Shown here in pieces: positions 43,465 to 52,723 of a stretch of 64,000 nt of DNA. This DNA is from Roseimicrobium gellanilyticum (lineage in GTDB: Bacteria > Verrucomicrobiota > Verrucomicrobiia > Verrucomicrobiales > Verrucomicrobiaceae). Where the stretch lies: assembly GCF_003315205.1 (NCBI RefSeq), contig NZ_QNRR01000006.1:248001-312000 (forward strand), given 5' to 3'. The notes beneath the pieces were generated by a model. That model worked only from the letters and a program-made list of their open reading frames with translations. It was not told the DNA's origin and made no database searches. The position numbers and the translations under genes are program-made. Each line of letters starts with the position of its first letter. Positions within the stretch are counted from its first letter, which is position 1.

Positions 43465-43502
43465 GCATGAAAACGCAGCAGAAAGTCCGTTAATGGACGG
43501 TG

Positions 43503-46500
43503 ATGCTTCGTGCCGTCCCTGCCATTCCGAGCCTGCTCGTACTCCTGTCCACCAGTCTCCCGGCGACACCGGTGGAATTCGTGCGGGACGTGCGGCCTAT
43601 CTTCGAGAAGCACTGCTACGAGTGTCACGGCGCAGACAAACAGAAGAGCGGCTTCCGGCTGGATGTGAGGCAGGAGGCCTTCACCAGTGGCGATGGCCAC
43701 GCGCCCAACCTGCTGACGGGCAAGAGCACGGAGAGCCCGCTTTACCGCTTCATCAGCGGCATGGATGACAAGGTCCAAATGCCTCCCAAGGGGAAGGGAA
43801 ACGCACTGAGCCAGGCGGAGGTTGCCACCATCAAGCGATGGCTGGATGAAGGTGCTGTGTGGCCGGATGGTATCGATACCGCCAAGGTGGAGGACCGGAT
43901 GGATTGGTGGGCGTTCAAACCGCTGACACTACCAGATGTGCCAAAGCAGAGCACAGCGGGCGCACCCGGCATAAGCAGGAACGCAATCGATGCCTTCATC
44001 CAGACGAGGCTTCGTGAATACGACGCCACGCCTGCGCCCGAAGCGAACGCGCACACCTTGATTCGCCGCTTGAACTACGATCTCATCGGCCTGCCGCCCA
44101 CGCCTGAGGAAGTGGCTGCATTCACACGGGAGCAATCTTCCGCAGACCCTGCCGAGCGGGAAAGAAGCTACCTAGCACTCGTGGATCGCCTCCTGGCATC
44201 CCCGCGTTATGGTGAACGCTGGGCACGACACTGGCTGGATCTGGCACACTACGGAGAGACACACGGGTATGACAAGGACAAGCTCCGCCTTAACGCGTGG
44301 CCCTATCGCGACTATGTGATCCGCGCCTTCAATGAAGACCGCGCCTATGCACGATTCGTGCAGGAACAGATTGCAGGGGACGTGCTGTATCCCGGCACGG
44401 TTGATGGCATCGTGGCGCTGGGTTTCATCGCGGCGGGTCCGTGGGATCTCATTGGTCACGCCGAGGTCCCGGAGTCGAAAATCGATGGCAAGATTGCCCG
44501 TCACCTCGACCGCGATGACATGGTGCAGAATGCGATGGGCGCCTTCACCTCGCTCACGGTCGGGTGTGCCCAGTGCCACCATCACAAGTTCGACCCCATC
44601 ACCCAGGAAGACTACTATGCACTGCAGGCAGTCTTTTCGGCCCTGGATCGCGCGGACCGGAAATACTTCGCGGATGATCGGCTGACAAAGCAGTTCAATG
44701 ACCTCGAAGCAGCTCAGCAAACCCTGGCGGAGAAACAAAAGCGGCTGGAGGACAAGCTGAAGAGTCTGGGAGGGGAGGCACTGGTCAACCTTGACAGACG
44801 CATGGAAGCCTCGAGGCAACTCGGGAAAGGGAACCTGCGCACCGAGTTCGGCTATCACAGTGCCATCTCATCCGCTCAAGAGGCGACGAAATGGGTGCAG
44901 GTGGATCTGGGCCACAGTGCCGTGCTGGATAGGATTGCAATGCGACCCTGCTACGATGACTTCAATGGTATTGGAGCCGGCTTCGGTTTTCCGCTGCGTT
45001 ACCGCGTCGAAGCCTCCGATGATCCGGCCTTTCAGAAGAGTGTGATCCGGCTCGCCTCGTACGAGGACAAGGACGCAGCCTCACCTGGCACCACTCCCAT
45101 CACCATTCCAGCCAATGGAACGACCGCTCGCTATGTGCGCGTCACCGCCACAAAGCTCGCACCGCGCAAGGACGACTACATCTTCGCGCTCGCAGAGGTG
45201 CAAGCACATGACACCGCGGGCAAGAACGTGGCGGAAGGTGCTTCGGTCACTGCACTGGATTCCATCGAAGCGCCACCACGATGGAGAAAAGCCAATCTGG
45301 TCGATGCCATTTCGCCAGTGGTGGATGACTCCGGTGCATTGGCCATCCTTCAAAAAGAAAGAGAGGAACTGCTGGCGACACTTGGTGACACGGCGCTTCA
45401 CGAAGAACTGGCAGAGACAAAGCAAAAGCGCACTGAAACGACCAAGGCACTCGCAACATTCCCCAAGCCAGATGTGGTGTACGCAGGGACCATCCATCAC
45501 GGCACCGGCGCCTTTGCAGGCACGGGCTCCAGCGGTGGCAAGCCGCGACCCATTTATCTTCTAAAACGTGGAGATGTAAAAACGCCTGCCCAGGAAGTGG
45601 GGCCAGGATCCATCACGGCCATCTCGAACCAATTTCACCTCGCAGCCCGCTTTCAATTTCCGGATGCCTCCACTGAAGGCGCACGTCGTGCTGCGCTGGC
45701 AGACTGGATCACCGCTCGCGACAATCCCCTCACCTGGCGCAGCATCGTGAATCGTGTCTGGCAGCATCACTTCGGGCGCGCGTTGGTGGATACACCGAAT
45801 GACTTCGGGCGCATGGGAGCGAAGCCGACCCACCCGGAGCTTCTGGACTGGCTGGCCGTTTCCTTTCGCGATGATATGCAGGGCTCGCTCAAGCAACTGC
45901 ACAAGCTCATCGTCATGAGCCACACGTATCGCCAGGCTTCGGAGTCCCCCTTTTCGCACATCATGGCGTCTCGTGACGGCGACAATCAACTCCTCTGGAG
46001 ACAGAACCGGCGCAAGCTGGATGCGGAGTGTGTAAGAGACACGGTGCTCTCCATCTCTGGAGAGCTCGACCTCACCATGGGTGGCCCCAGTTTCCAGGAC
46101 TTTGTTATCGAGAAGCCGCAACACTCGCCACACTACGAATACAACCTGCACGACCCCAACGATCCCAAGTCGCATCGGCGAAGCATCTACCGCTTCATCG
46201 TGCGCTCCCAGCAGCAGCCCTTCATGACCACGCTGGATTGTGCGGATCCTTCCATGCGAGTGGACAAGCGCAATGAGTCCATCAGTCCCCTGCAAGCGCT
46301 GGCCCTTCTGAACAACGGTCTCACCGTGGCCATGGCGGACCACTTTGCGAATCGGGTCCAGCACGAAGCGACCACTCTTGAAGCACAGATTCGGCGAGCC
46401 GTTTCCCTGGCGCTGGGACGGCCTGCCACTTCTGAGGAAATGCAGGCACTCTCTGCCTATGTCCGGCAGCACGGGTTTGCCAACCTCTGCCGCCTTCTCA

Positions 46501-46532
46501 TGAATCTGAATGAGTTCAACTTCGTGGACTGA
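43503..46532 (+). CDS. Cytochrome-containing DUF1549/DUF1553 (PSD1) protein with a discoidin-like domain, pair 4
   Basis: A 1009-residue exported protein. The PSCyt1 domain has FEKHCYECHGADKQKSGFRL. DUF1549 has HYGETHGYDKDKLRLNAWPY and CAQCHHHKFDPITQEDYY. A coiled segment (LEAAQQTLAEKQKRLEDKL) leads into a discoidin-like domain (about 440-570) with KWVQVDLGHSAVLDRIAMRP and ARYVRVTATKLAPR. DUF1553 has DNPLTWRSIVNRVWQHHFGRA and ESISPLQALALLNNG. The discoidin-like domain closely matches those of the upstream kinase, word for word in WVQVDLG and ARYVR. I use the ATG at 43503, though a GTG lies directly before it. A DUF1501 gene follows after 8 nt. Confidence 0.9.
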   Translation: MLRAVPAIPSLLVLLSTSLPATPVEFVRDVRPIFEKHCYECHGADKQKSGFRLDVRQEAFTSGDGHAPNLLTGKSTESPLYRFISGMDDKVQMPPKGKGNALSQAEVATIKRWLDEGAVWPDGIDTAKVEDRMDWWAFKPLTLPDVPKQSTAGAPGISRNAIDAFIQTRLREYDATPAPEANAHTLIRRLNYDLIGLPPTPEEVAAFTREQSSADPAERERSYLALVDRLLASPRYGERWARHWLDLAHYGETHGYDKDKLRLNAWPYRDYVIRAFNEDRAYARFVQEQIAGDVLYPGTVDGIVALGFIAAGPWDLIGHAEVPESKIDGKIARHLDRDDMVQNAMGAFTSLTVGCAQCHHHKFDPITQEDYYALQAVFSALDRADRKYFADDRLTKQFNDLEAAQQTLAEKQKRLEDKLKSLGGEALVNLDRRMEASRQLGKGNLRTEFGYHSAISSAQEATKWVQVDLGHSAVLDRIAMRPCYDDFNGIGAGFGFPLRYRVEASDDPAFQKSVIRLASYEDKDAASPGTTPITIPANGTTARYVRVTATKLAPRKDDYIFALAEVQAHDTAGKNVAEGASVTALDSIEAPPRWRKANLVDAISPVVDDSGALAILQKEREELLATLGDTALHEELAETKQKRTETTKALATFPKPDVVYAGTIHHGTGAFAGTGSSGGKPRPIYLLKRGDVKTPAQEVGPGSITAISNQFHLAARFQFPDASTEGARRAALADWITARDNPLTWRSIVNRVWQHHFGRALVDTPNDFGRMGAKPTHPELLDWLAVSFRDDMQGSLKQLHKLIVMSHTYRQASESPFSHIMASRDGDNQLLWRQNRRKLDAECVRDTVLSISGELDLTMGGPSFQDFVIEKPQHSPHYEYNLHDPNDPKSHRRSIYRFIVRSQQQPFMTTLDCADPSMRVDKRNESISPLQALALLNNGLTVAMADHFANRVQHEATTLEAQIRRAVSLALGRPATSEEMQALSAYVRQHGFANLCRLLMNLNEFNFVD

Positions 46533-46540
46533 CTCACACC

Positions 46541-48019
46541 ATGACTGCCCCCCAATCCCATCCCAGACGACACCTCACACGCCGTGAGCTTCTTTCGACC
46601 TGTGCCCAGGGATTCGGTGGCATCGCCCTCGCGTCCTTGATGGGCAGTGAAGGACTCTTCGCCGCGTCACCTCGAGCCGCAGCCACTCGCCCGCCCAAGG
46701 CGCGTCGTGTCATCCAGCTCTTCATGGCCGGCGCCGCGAGCCACATCGATCTCTTTGATTACAAGCCCGAACTGGTGAAGCGCCACGGAGAAGCGTCGGA
46801 TTTTGGGGAGCAAGTCGAGGCATTTCAAAACGGGCTTGGTCCGTGGAAGAAACCAGTGTGGGACTTCCGCCCTTATGGACGCAGCGGAAAGATGATCAGC
46901 GATGCTGTGGCGCCGCTGGGAGACTGCATCGATGACATCGCCTTTGTGCACAATCTGGTGGGCAAGACCGGGGTGCATTCGCAAGGCACCCTACTCCAGG
47001 CCACGGGATTCAATCTCCCCGGCTTCCCCGGCATGGGCGCGTGGGTAAGCTATGGCCTTGGGTCGCTGAGCGAAAATCTGCCTGCCTTTGTCGTGCTTCC
47101 GGATCATCGCGGCTTTGCTTCCAATGGCCCGAAGAACTGGGACGCTGCCTTCCTCCCCTCACAGCACGCAGGCACGGTGATCTACCCCGGCGCGGAGACT
47201 CCCATCTCGGACCTCTTTCCACACAAGTCTGGCCGCTACATCACCCCGAGCTCCGATGCGGAGGGGTTGTCCCTGCTCGCGAAGCTGAACAAGAAGCACG
47301 CCGTGCTCCGCGAAGACGATGCCCGCCTGGAATCGCGCATCCGCAGTTATGAACTGGCTGCCAAGATGCAGCTCGCCGCTCCCGAGGCGCTCGATATCTC
47401 CCGCGAGCCCGCGTACATCCGCGAAATGTATGGCATTCGCGATGGCGGAAGTGCGTGGCCATCCGAGATCAATCCCGAGGAAGAGGCGGACATCATGGGA
47501 CGCAAGTGTCTCGCGGCGCGGAGATTGGTCGAGCGCGGGGTGCGCTTTGTGCAGATCTGGAGTGGCAATGACAATGGCTTCCCCCGGCGCAACTGGGACT
47601 CGCATGAAGACATTGAGCGCGATCACGGACCTCTCGCCTGGGGCATGGCCAAGGCGGTAAGCGCACTCATCCGCGACCTGAAGCAACGCGGCCTGCTGGA
47701 GGACACCCTCATTCTTTGGACCACCGAATTCGGCCGCATGCCCAGCACTCAAGGTGGCAGAGGACGCGACCACAATCCCTACGTCTTCACGAACTGGCTT
47801 TGCGGTGGCGGCATCAAGGGCGGGATCACCCATGGTGAGAGCGATCCGTGGGGCTACAAGCCGCTCGATCGCGCCAACCCCACGCTGGTCTATGACATCC
47901 ATGCGACGATGTTGCATCTCCTGGGCATCGACCACGAGAAACTCACCGTGCGACACAATGGCATCGACCGACGTCTCACGGATGTACACGGGCATGTGAT
48001 TCGTGAGCTGCTCGCCTGA
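46541..48019 (+). CDS. DUF1501 protein, pair 4
   Basis: A 492-residue Tat-type exported protein (LTRRELLSTCAQGFGGIALASL). The core has VIQLFMAGAASHIDLFDYKPE, in which the usual GG(P/V)SHxD is GAASHID, then LILWTTEFGRMPSTQGGRGRDHN and FTNWLCGGGIKGG. The 'sulfatase-like' EFGR motif is retained, but the Gly/Ala changes make this the most divergent of the five copies. It lies 8 nt downstream of PSD1 pair 4. Periplasmic function as for the family; substrate unknown. Confidence 0.9.
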   Translation: MTAPQSHPRRHLTRRELLSTCAQGFGGIALASLMGSEGLFAASPRAAATRPPKARRVIQLFMAGAASHIDLFDYKPELVKRHGEASDFGEQVEAFQNGLGPWKKPVWDFRPYGRSGKMISDAVAPLGDCIDDIAFVHNLVGKTGVHSQGTLLQATGFNLPGFPGMGAWVSYGLGSLSENLPAFVVLPDHRGFASNGPKNWDAAFLPSQHAGTVIYPGAETPISDLFPHKSGRYITPSSDAEGLSLLAKLNKKHAVLREDDARLESRIRSYELAAKMQLAAPEALDISREPAYIREMYGIRDGGSAWPSEINPEEEADIMGRKCLAARRLVERGVRFVQIWSGNDNGFPRRNWDSHEDIERDHGPLAWGMAKAVSALIRDLKQRGLLEDTLILWTTEFGRMPSTQGGRGRDHNPYVFTNWLCGGGIKGGITHGESDPWGYKPLDRANPTLVYDIHATMLHLLGIDHEKLTVRHNGIDRRLTDVHGHVIRELLA

Positions 48020-48063
48020 AATCTTTGCGGGAAAACATGGAGGTCCGGCGGCGTATTGCCCAC

Positions 48064-49167
48064 ATGAAGCGCTGCCTCCTCCTCCTGTCGTGCCTCGATA
48101 TCTCAGTGTGGTCCATGGCCCAAGAAACTTCGGTGCCCGCGGAGCAAGAGCCCTCTGACATCCAGCGCGTGGTCGCAGTGAAGGATGTATGCGCCTGGCC
48201 CAACCTCACGTTGATGAAGGACGGAAGCATCGTGGCAGTGCTGCACAACAAACCCTCCCACGGACAGATGGAGGGTGATGTGGAATGCTGGGCCAGCAAG
48301 GACGGCACCGGGTGGGAGAAACGCAGCGTGATCACCCAGCACGAACCAGACACCATCCGCATGAATCACGCGGCAGGTCTCGCCAAGAATGGAGATCTGA
48401 TCGTGCTGTGCTCGGGCTGGACGAATGTGAAGCAACCCGAGCGCCCTAAGCAGGATCCGTTTCGCGACGCCGTGCTCAGCAACTGGGTGATGCGCTCCAG
48501 TGACGGCGGCAGGACATGGACGAAGAGCGTCGCATTCCCCGGGACAGATGCAGGCTGGTCCCACCATATTCCCTTTGGCGATATCTGGGTCGGCGAAGAC
48601 GGCGCACTGCACACCTCATGCTATCGGGGCAAGCTCGCGAGCCCGGAGAAGAGTTTCAAGATCGCCAGCTACGAGTCCTGGTACTTTCGCAGTGAGGACG
48701 ACTGTCGCACCTGGAAAGCGGTATCCATCATCGGACCGAAGCACAACGAGACCGACATCTTCCCACTCGGCGGCAAGCGCTGGATGGCAGCCGCGCGCAT
48801 CGATGCCATGGAGCTGTTCATCTCCGAGGACAATGGCGTTACCTGGAGCTCGCCGCAACGCGTGACCGCTCGCAATGAGATCAATGGCCACCTCATGCGG
48901 CTCAAGGATGGCCGTCTCGTACTGAGCTACGGCGTCCGTGTGCAAGGACAGCGTGGGGTACGCGCCAAGTTCAGCAGCGATGAAGGCAAGACCTGGAGCG
49001 CCCCCATTCGTGTGATGCGCAGTGACGAAGGCGACTGTGGCTACCCTGCCAGCGTGCAGCGTGCTGATGGAAAGATCGTGACTGCCTACTACTCGCGCAA
49101 AGCGCCAGAACACGATGGTTACCACATGGGCGTGGCCATCTGGGCGCCCCCTGCGGAGAAAAAATAG
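48064..49167 (+). CDS. Sialidase-like (BNR/Asp-box) exported protein
   Basis: A 367-residue protein, a six-bladed-propeller candidate. Asp boxes (S-x-D-x-G-x-x-W) appear as SSDGGRTW, SEDDCRTW, SEDNGVTW and SSDEGKTW, with a degenerate SKDGTGW. The signal peptide is KRCLLLLSCLDISVWSMAQ. The layout matches exo-alpha-sialidase and related planctomycete/verrucomicrobial glycosidases, but Asp boxes are structural and do not prove sialidase activity, and I could not fix the catalytic Arg triad. The start is the ATG at 48064; another ATG at 48037 has a GGGAA ribosome-site-like sequence. It follows the DUF1501 gene on the same strand. Confidence 0.75.
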   Translation: MKRCLLLLSCLDISVWSMAQETSVPAEQEPSDIQRVVAVKDVCAWPNLTLMKDGSIVAVLHNKPSHGQMEGDVECWASKDGTGWEKRSVITQHEPDTIRMNHAAGLAKNGDLIVLCSGWTNVKQPERPKQDPFRDAVLSNWVMRSSDGGRTWTKSVAFPGTDAGWSHHIPFGDIWVGEDGALHTSCYRGKLASPEKSFKIASYESWYFRSEDDCRTWKAVSIIGPKHNETDIFPLGGKRWMAAARIDAMELFISEDNGVTWSSPQRVTARNEINGHLMRLKDGRLVLSYGVRVQGQRGVRAKFSSDEGKTWSAPIRVMRSDEGDCGYPASVQRADGKIVTAYYSRKAPEHDGYHMGVAIWAPPAEKK

Positions 49168-49193
49168 CGGGTTGTGAAAGAGAGGGGCAATCC

Positions 49194-49209
49194 AAACGGT
49201 ATACCGTTT
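49194..49209. promoter_or_regulatory. Palindromic operator candidate of the GntR/FCD regulator
   Basis: AAACGGTATACCGTTT is a perfect 16-nt palindrome 19 nt upstream of the GntR-type start. Its GGTATACC core matches the core of ExuR/UxuR-type operators (TTGGTATACCAA). This suggests autoregulation by a GntR/FCD protein, possibly one sensing uronates. Binding and effector are inferred. Confidence 0.55.
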
Positions 49210-49228
49210 CAACCATCCTCTCCGGCCC

Positions 49229-49900
49229 ATGTTTCACGACGTCCCCACGTCCCCACGCACCCTCACCGATGAAACTGCCCAGCGCCTGCGGCAGGACATC
49301 ATCCACGGCATCACGCCTGCCGGCACACGACTCGCAGAGGCGGCGGTGGCGAAGCAACTCGGGGTGAGCCGGGTGCCAGTGCGTGAGGCGTTGGTCATGC
49401 TGGAGCGTGAAGGGCTCATTGGGTTCAGCACCACGGGCCGCGCCTATGTAAAGGACCTCACGCCGCAGGACTTTGAGGAGCTTTTTCTCCTGCGCCTCGC
49501 CCTGGAACCGCTCTCTGCCAGGTTCGCCGCCGCCCAGCTGAAGGGAGACGCAAGCTTGCTGGAGCAGAACATCCGGGAAACATCCCACGCGAAGACTCTT
49601 CGGGATGTGACCTCGCTGGACCTCGACTTTCACCAGATCATTCTTGAAGCCTCGCTCCAGCCCCGGCTGGTGCGTCTGTGGAAGTCGCTGCGGCCTGAGT
49701 TGGAGCTCTGGCTCTCCCGACTGCACCGCAATCACCAGACGCAGACCCATGCCACGCGCCAGACGACGGTCGAGGCACACACTCGCATGCTGGAATGTTT
49801 CCGCGGAGAAACACCCGCCGCGGCAGAAAAGATTACGCGACAGCACATCGTTGGCTGGAGGGAATGGCTGCCCTCACCGGGAGAGCTGCCGTCGGCATAA
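49229..49900 (+). CDS. GntR-family (FCD/FadR subfamily) transcriptional regulator
   Basis: A 223-residue regulator. The N-terminal winged helix has LRQDIIHGITPAGTRLAEAAVAKQLGVSRVPVREALVMLEREGLI. The FCD effector domain (about 80-215) has ELFLLRLALEPLSARFAA, a DLDFHQIILEAS motif with Asp and His as metal ligands, and AEAH-like TTVEAHTRMLECF. FCD regulators commonly sense sugar acids, organic acids or uronates. A palindrome lies immediately upstream, and PSD1 pair 5 begins 12 nt downstream. So it probably regulates its own operon. Confidence 0.93.
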   Translation: MFHDVPTSPRTLTDETAQRLRQDIIHGITPAGTRLAEAAVAKQLGVSRVPVREALVMLEREGLIGFSTTGRAYVKDLTPQDFEELFLLRLALEPLSARFAAAQLKGDASLLEQNIRETSHAKTLRDVTSLDLDFHQIILEASLQPRLVRLWKSLRPELELWLSRLHRNHQTQTHATRQTTVEAHTRMLECFRGETPAAAEKITRQHIVGWREWLPSPGELPSA

Positions 49901-49912
49901 TTTCGCAGCATC

Positions 49913-52705
49913 ATGCGCAGGACCATCCATCACTGGCTGTTGTGGAGCGTGAGTGCAGGCGTGGGAGCATGCCTCGCACCTCTGGCTGCCGCGGCAGATG
50001 AGCAAGCCTCCGGCGATGCCTTCTTCGAAAAGGAGGTGCGGCCCGTGCTGGAACGCCGGTGCTTTGAATGTCACTCGCACACCGGTGGCAAGGCAAAGGG
50101 CGGTCTGGTGCTCGACTCCAGAAGTGGATGGCAAACGGGTGGTGAAGGCGGGCCTGCCTTGGTGCCGGGAAGCCTTGAGAAAAGCATGCTCATTCGCGCG
50201 GTGCGCCACGTGGATGATGCCCTGAAGATGCCACCTCGCGAGAAGCTCCCCGCGGCAGATATCGCTGTACTGGAGAAATGGGTGTCCATGGGAGCGCCGG
50301 ATCCCCGTGTGAGCAGCGTCGTCAGCACTCATGCGAAGAAGGGCATCGACGTGGAAGCAGGACGCAAGCACTGGGCCTACCAACCCATGCAGACACCGGC
50401 CGTTCCTGCCATGGCAAACGCCTCTGCGGCCTCCAACAGCATCGACGCGTTCATCCATGCCCGGCTGCAGAAGGAAGGGCTGGGCGCCTCATCTCGTGCT
50501 GATGCACGCGTCTTGATTCGTCGTTTGTACTTCGACCTCCTGGGCGTCCCTCCCTCCTTCGAAGAAGTAGAAACCTTTGCCGCAAATCAAGATCCCCAGT
50601 CATACACGCGACTGGTAGATGAATTGCTCGCCCGTCCAGAATATGGCCAGCGCTGGGGGAGGCACTGGCTCGATGTCACGCGCTACGCGGACACCATCGA
50701 GCAGTCCGTCGACGGCGAGCGCCGCATTCCCTTTGCCCACACCTACCGTGACTACGTGGTGGATGCACTCAACGCGGATGTCCCATTCGATCGCATGATT
50801 CTGGAGCAGCTTGCGGCGGACCGCATTCCCAATGGGGACTTGCGCGCCCTGGGTTTTCTCACCGTGGGCCGGCAATTCCGCTCCAATGCTGATGGTCCCA
50901 TGCTGGTGATCGACGATCGCATCGATGTCGTGGGTCGTGGATTCATGGGCATGACCCTGGCCTGCGCCCGATGCCATGATCACAAATTCGATCCGGTGCC
51001 CACGGCGGACTACTATTCCCTCGCGGGCATCCTCGGCAGTGTGGAGCAACCCATCGATCTGCCACAGGTTGGACATGGTAACGTCAGCGACGAAGCGATG
51101 AAGCCCTATCTGGAAAAGCGGCAGCAGCTTCTTCGCGACTGGGAAGCGCATGTCGACCAGTGCTTCGCCAACTCCAAGGCACATTTCCGCACCATGGCCA
51201 CGGAGTACCTCCGGTACATCGTGCGTTCTTCTTCGAATCACCGCACCACGGAGGGCTACATCCCGCTCGACACCCCCTCCGGCCTGCTTTTCTACCAGGC
51301 GCCTCCGCGCTGGGAAGCACTGCTGGAAAAGAGCAAGGCTTCTGGCGAGCCTTTCTTCAAGCTCTGGCATCAGTGCATGACGCTGCCTCGCGAAGGATTT
51401 GCAGAGAAGGTGCAAAGCCTCTTTGAAAACATGCGGAGTACTCCCGCCGCCTACCATCCATGGATTGTGCGCTACTTTTCAGGTGCCACACCCACAGACA
51501 TGCTGGCTGTGGCGGATGTTTACGGTCAGCTCATTCAAGAAGCGCTGAAGTCAGAAACAGCCGAGGCCAAAATTATTGTCGACCTGGTCTATGGGCCGGA
51601 CTCTCCAGTGCCGCCTGCCAATCGTGAAGAAATCGCGGAGGATATTCCACGTTTCCTCACCGAGAAGCGCCTCGTACATCGACGTGAAGCGGAAGCTGGC
51701 ACCGCCATTCTGACGAAGTTGAGCGCGCTCGAAGCCACGGCACCCGTGGAGCGCGCCATGTCGGTGCGGGCTTCCGTAAAACCCATGGATCCACGCGTGC
51801 TGGTGCGGGGCGACATGAAGCGCCCCGGCACTCCTGTTCCCCGACGCTTCCTCAGTGTGCTCTCTGAAGTGGACTCGCGCTCATATGCCGATGACGGACG
51901 CCTGCAACTGGCCGAAGCCATAGCGAATCCCCGCAATCCGCTGACGGCCCGTGTGATTGTGAACCGCGTCTGGCAACACCACTTCGGCAATGGCCTGGTA
52001 GCATCCACGGATGACTTCGGCGTCATGGGTGAAAAGCCCGTGCATCCGGAGCTTCTCGATCATCTCGCTTCATGGTTCATCACCCATGGCTGGTCGATGA
52101 AGGCGTTGCATCGCTACATCCTCACATCGGCAACCTGGCAGCAGAGCAGTATCGCAAATACAGATGGACTCGCCAAGGATCCCTCCAACCGTCTCCTGTG
52201 GCGCGTGTCTCCGCGCAGGCTGGAATTCGAGCCCATGCGCGATGCCTTGCTACAGGCTTCCGGCCAGCTCGACACACGCCACGGCGGGCGCAGTCAGGCA
52301 CTCAACAACGGAAACCTCCGCCGTGCATTGTACGGATACACGGATCGCTTCCGCATTCCCGCGTTGCTGAGAAACTTCGACGTCGCCAATCCTGACACTT
52401 CCATCTCACGACGCAGCGAAACACTCGTGCCGCTGCAGGCGCTGTACATGATGAACAACCCCTTTGTACGTGAGCGCACGGTGGCACTGGTGAAACGCAA
52501 AGATGTATTGGCTGCAGCCACGGATACAGATCGTATCCGCACCGTCTTCAAGATCATCCTGAGCAGGAACCCCGACAACGTGGAGCTGGAGGCTTCGATG
52601 CAGTTCCTCAATGGCGCACGGCTCAGCGAACCTGCAGGCCGCCGGAAGTGGGAGAGCTTCGCGCAAGGGCTGCTGCTCTCGAATGAGTTCGTTTTCGTGG
52701 ATTGA
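49913..52705 (+). CDS. Cytochrome-containing DUF1549/DUF1553 (PSD1) protein, pair 5
   Basis: A 930-residue exported protein with signal IHHWLLWSVSAGVGACLAP. The PSCyt1 domain has RRCFECHSHTGGKAKGGLVL and a KMPPREKL distal Met. DUF1549 has RYADTIEQSVDGERRIPFAH and CARCHDHKFDPVPTADYY. DUF1553 has NPLTARVIVNRVWQHHFGNG and ETLVPLQALYMMNNPFV. The middle segment (about 400-560) is helical and lacks the discoidin-like domain of pair 4. It sits in the operon begun by the GntR regulator and is followed by DUF1501 after 18 nt. Function unproven. Confidence 0.9.
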   Translation: MRRTIHHWLLWSVSAGVGACLAPLAAAADEQASGDAFFEKEVRPVLERRCFECHSHTGGKAKGGLVLDSRSGWQTGGEGGPALVPGSLEKSMLIRAVRHVDDALKMPPREKLPAADIAVLEKWVSMGAPDPRVSSVVSTHAKKGIDVEAGRKHWAYQPMQTPAVPAMANASAASNSIDAFIHARLQKEGLGASSRADARVLIRRLYFDLLGVPPSFEEVETFAANQDPQSYTRLVDELLARPEYGQRWGRHWLDVTRYADTIEQSVDGERRIPFAHTYRDYVVDALNADVPFDRMILEQLAADRIPNGDLRALGFLTVGRQFRSNADGPMLVIDDRIDVVGRGFMGMTLACARCHDHKFDPVPTADYYSLAGILGSVEQPIDLPQVGHGNVSDEAMKPYLEKRQQLLRDWEAHVDQCFANSKAHFRTMATEYLRYIVRSSSNHRTTEGYIPLDTPSGLLFYQAPPRWEALLEKSKASGEPFFKLWHQCMTLPREGFAEKVQSLFENMRSTPAAYHPWIVRYFSGATPTDMLAVADVYGQLIQEALKSETAEAKIIVDLVYGPDSPVPPANREEIAEDIPRFLTEKRLVHRREAEAGTAILTKLSALEATAPVERAMSVRASVKPMDPRVLVRGDMKRPGTPVPRRFLSVLSEVDSRSYADDGRLQLAEAIANPRNPLTARVIVNRVWQHHFGNGLVASTDDFGVMGEKPVHPELLDHLASWFITHGWSMKALHRYILTSATWQQSSIANTDGLAKDPSNRLLWRVSPRRLEFEPMRDALLQASGQLDTRHGGRSQALNNGNLRRALYGYTDRFRIPALLRNFDVANPDTSISRRSETLVPLQALYMMNNPFVRERTVALVKRKDVLAAATDTDRIRTVFKIILSRNPDNVELEASMQFLNGARLSEPAGRRKWESFAQGLLLSNEFVFVD

Positions 52706-52723
52706 TACACCCTTCCCTTCAAA

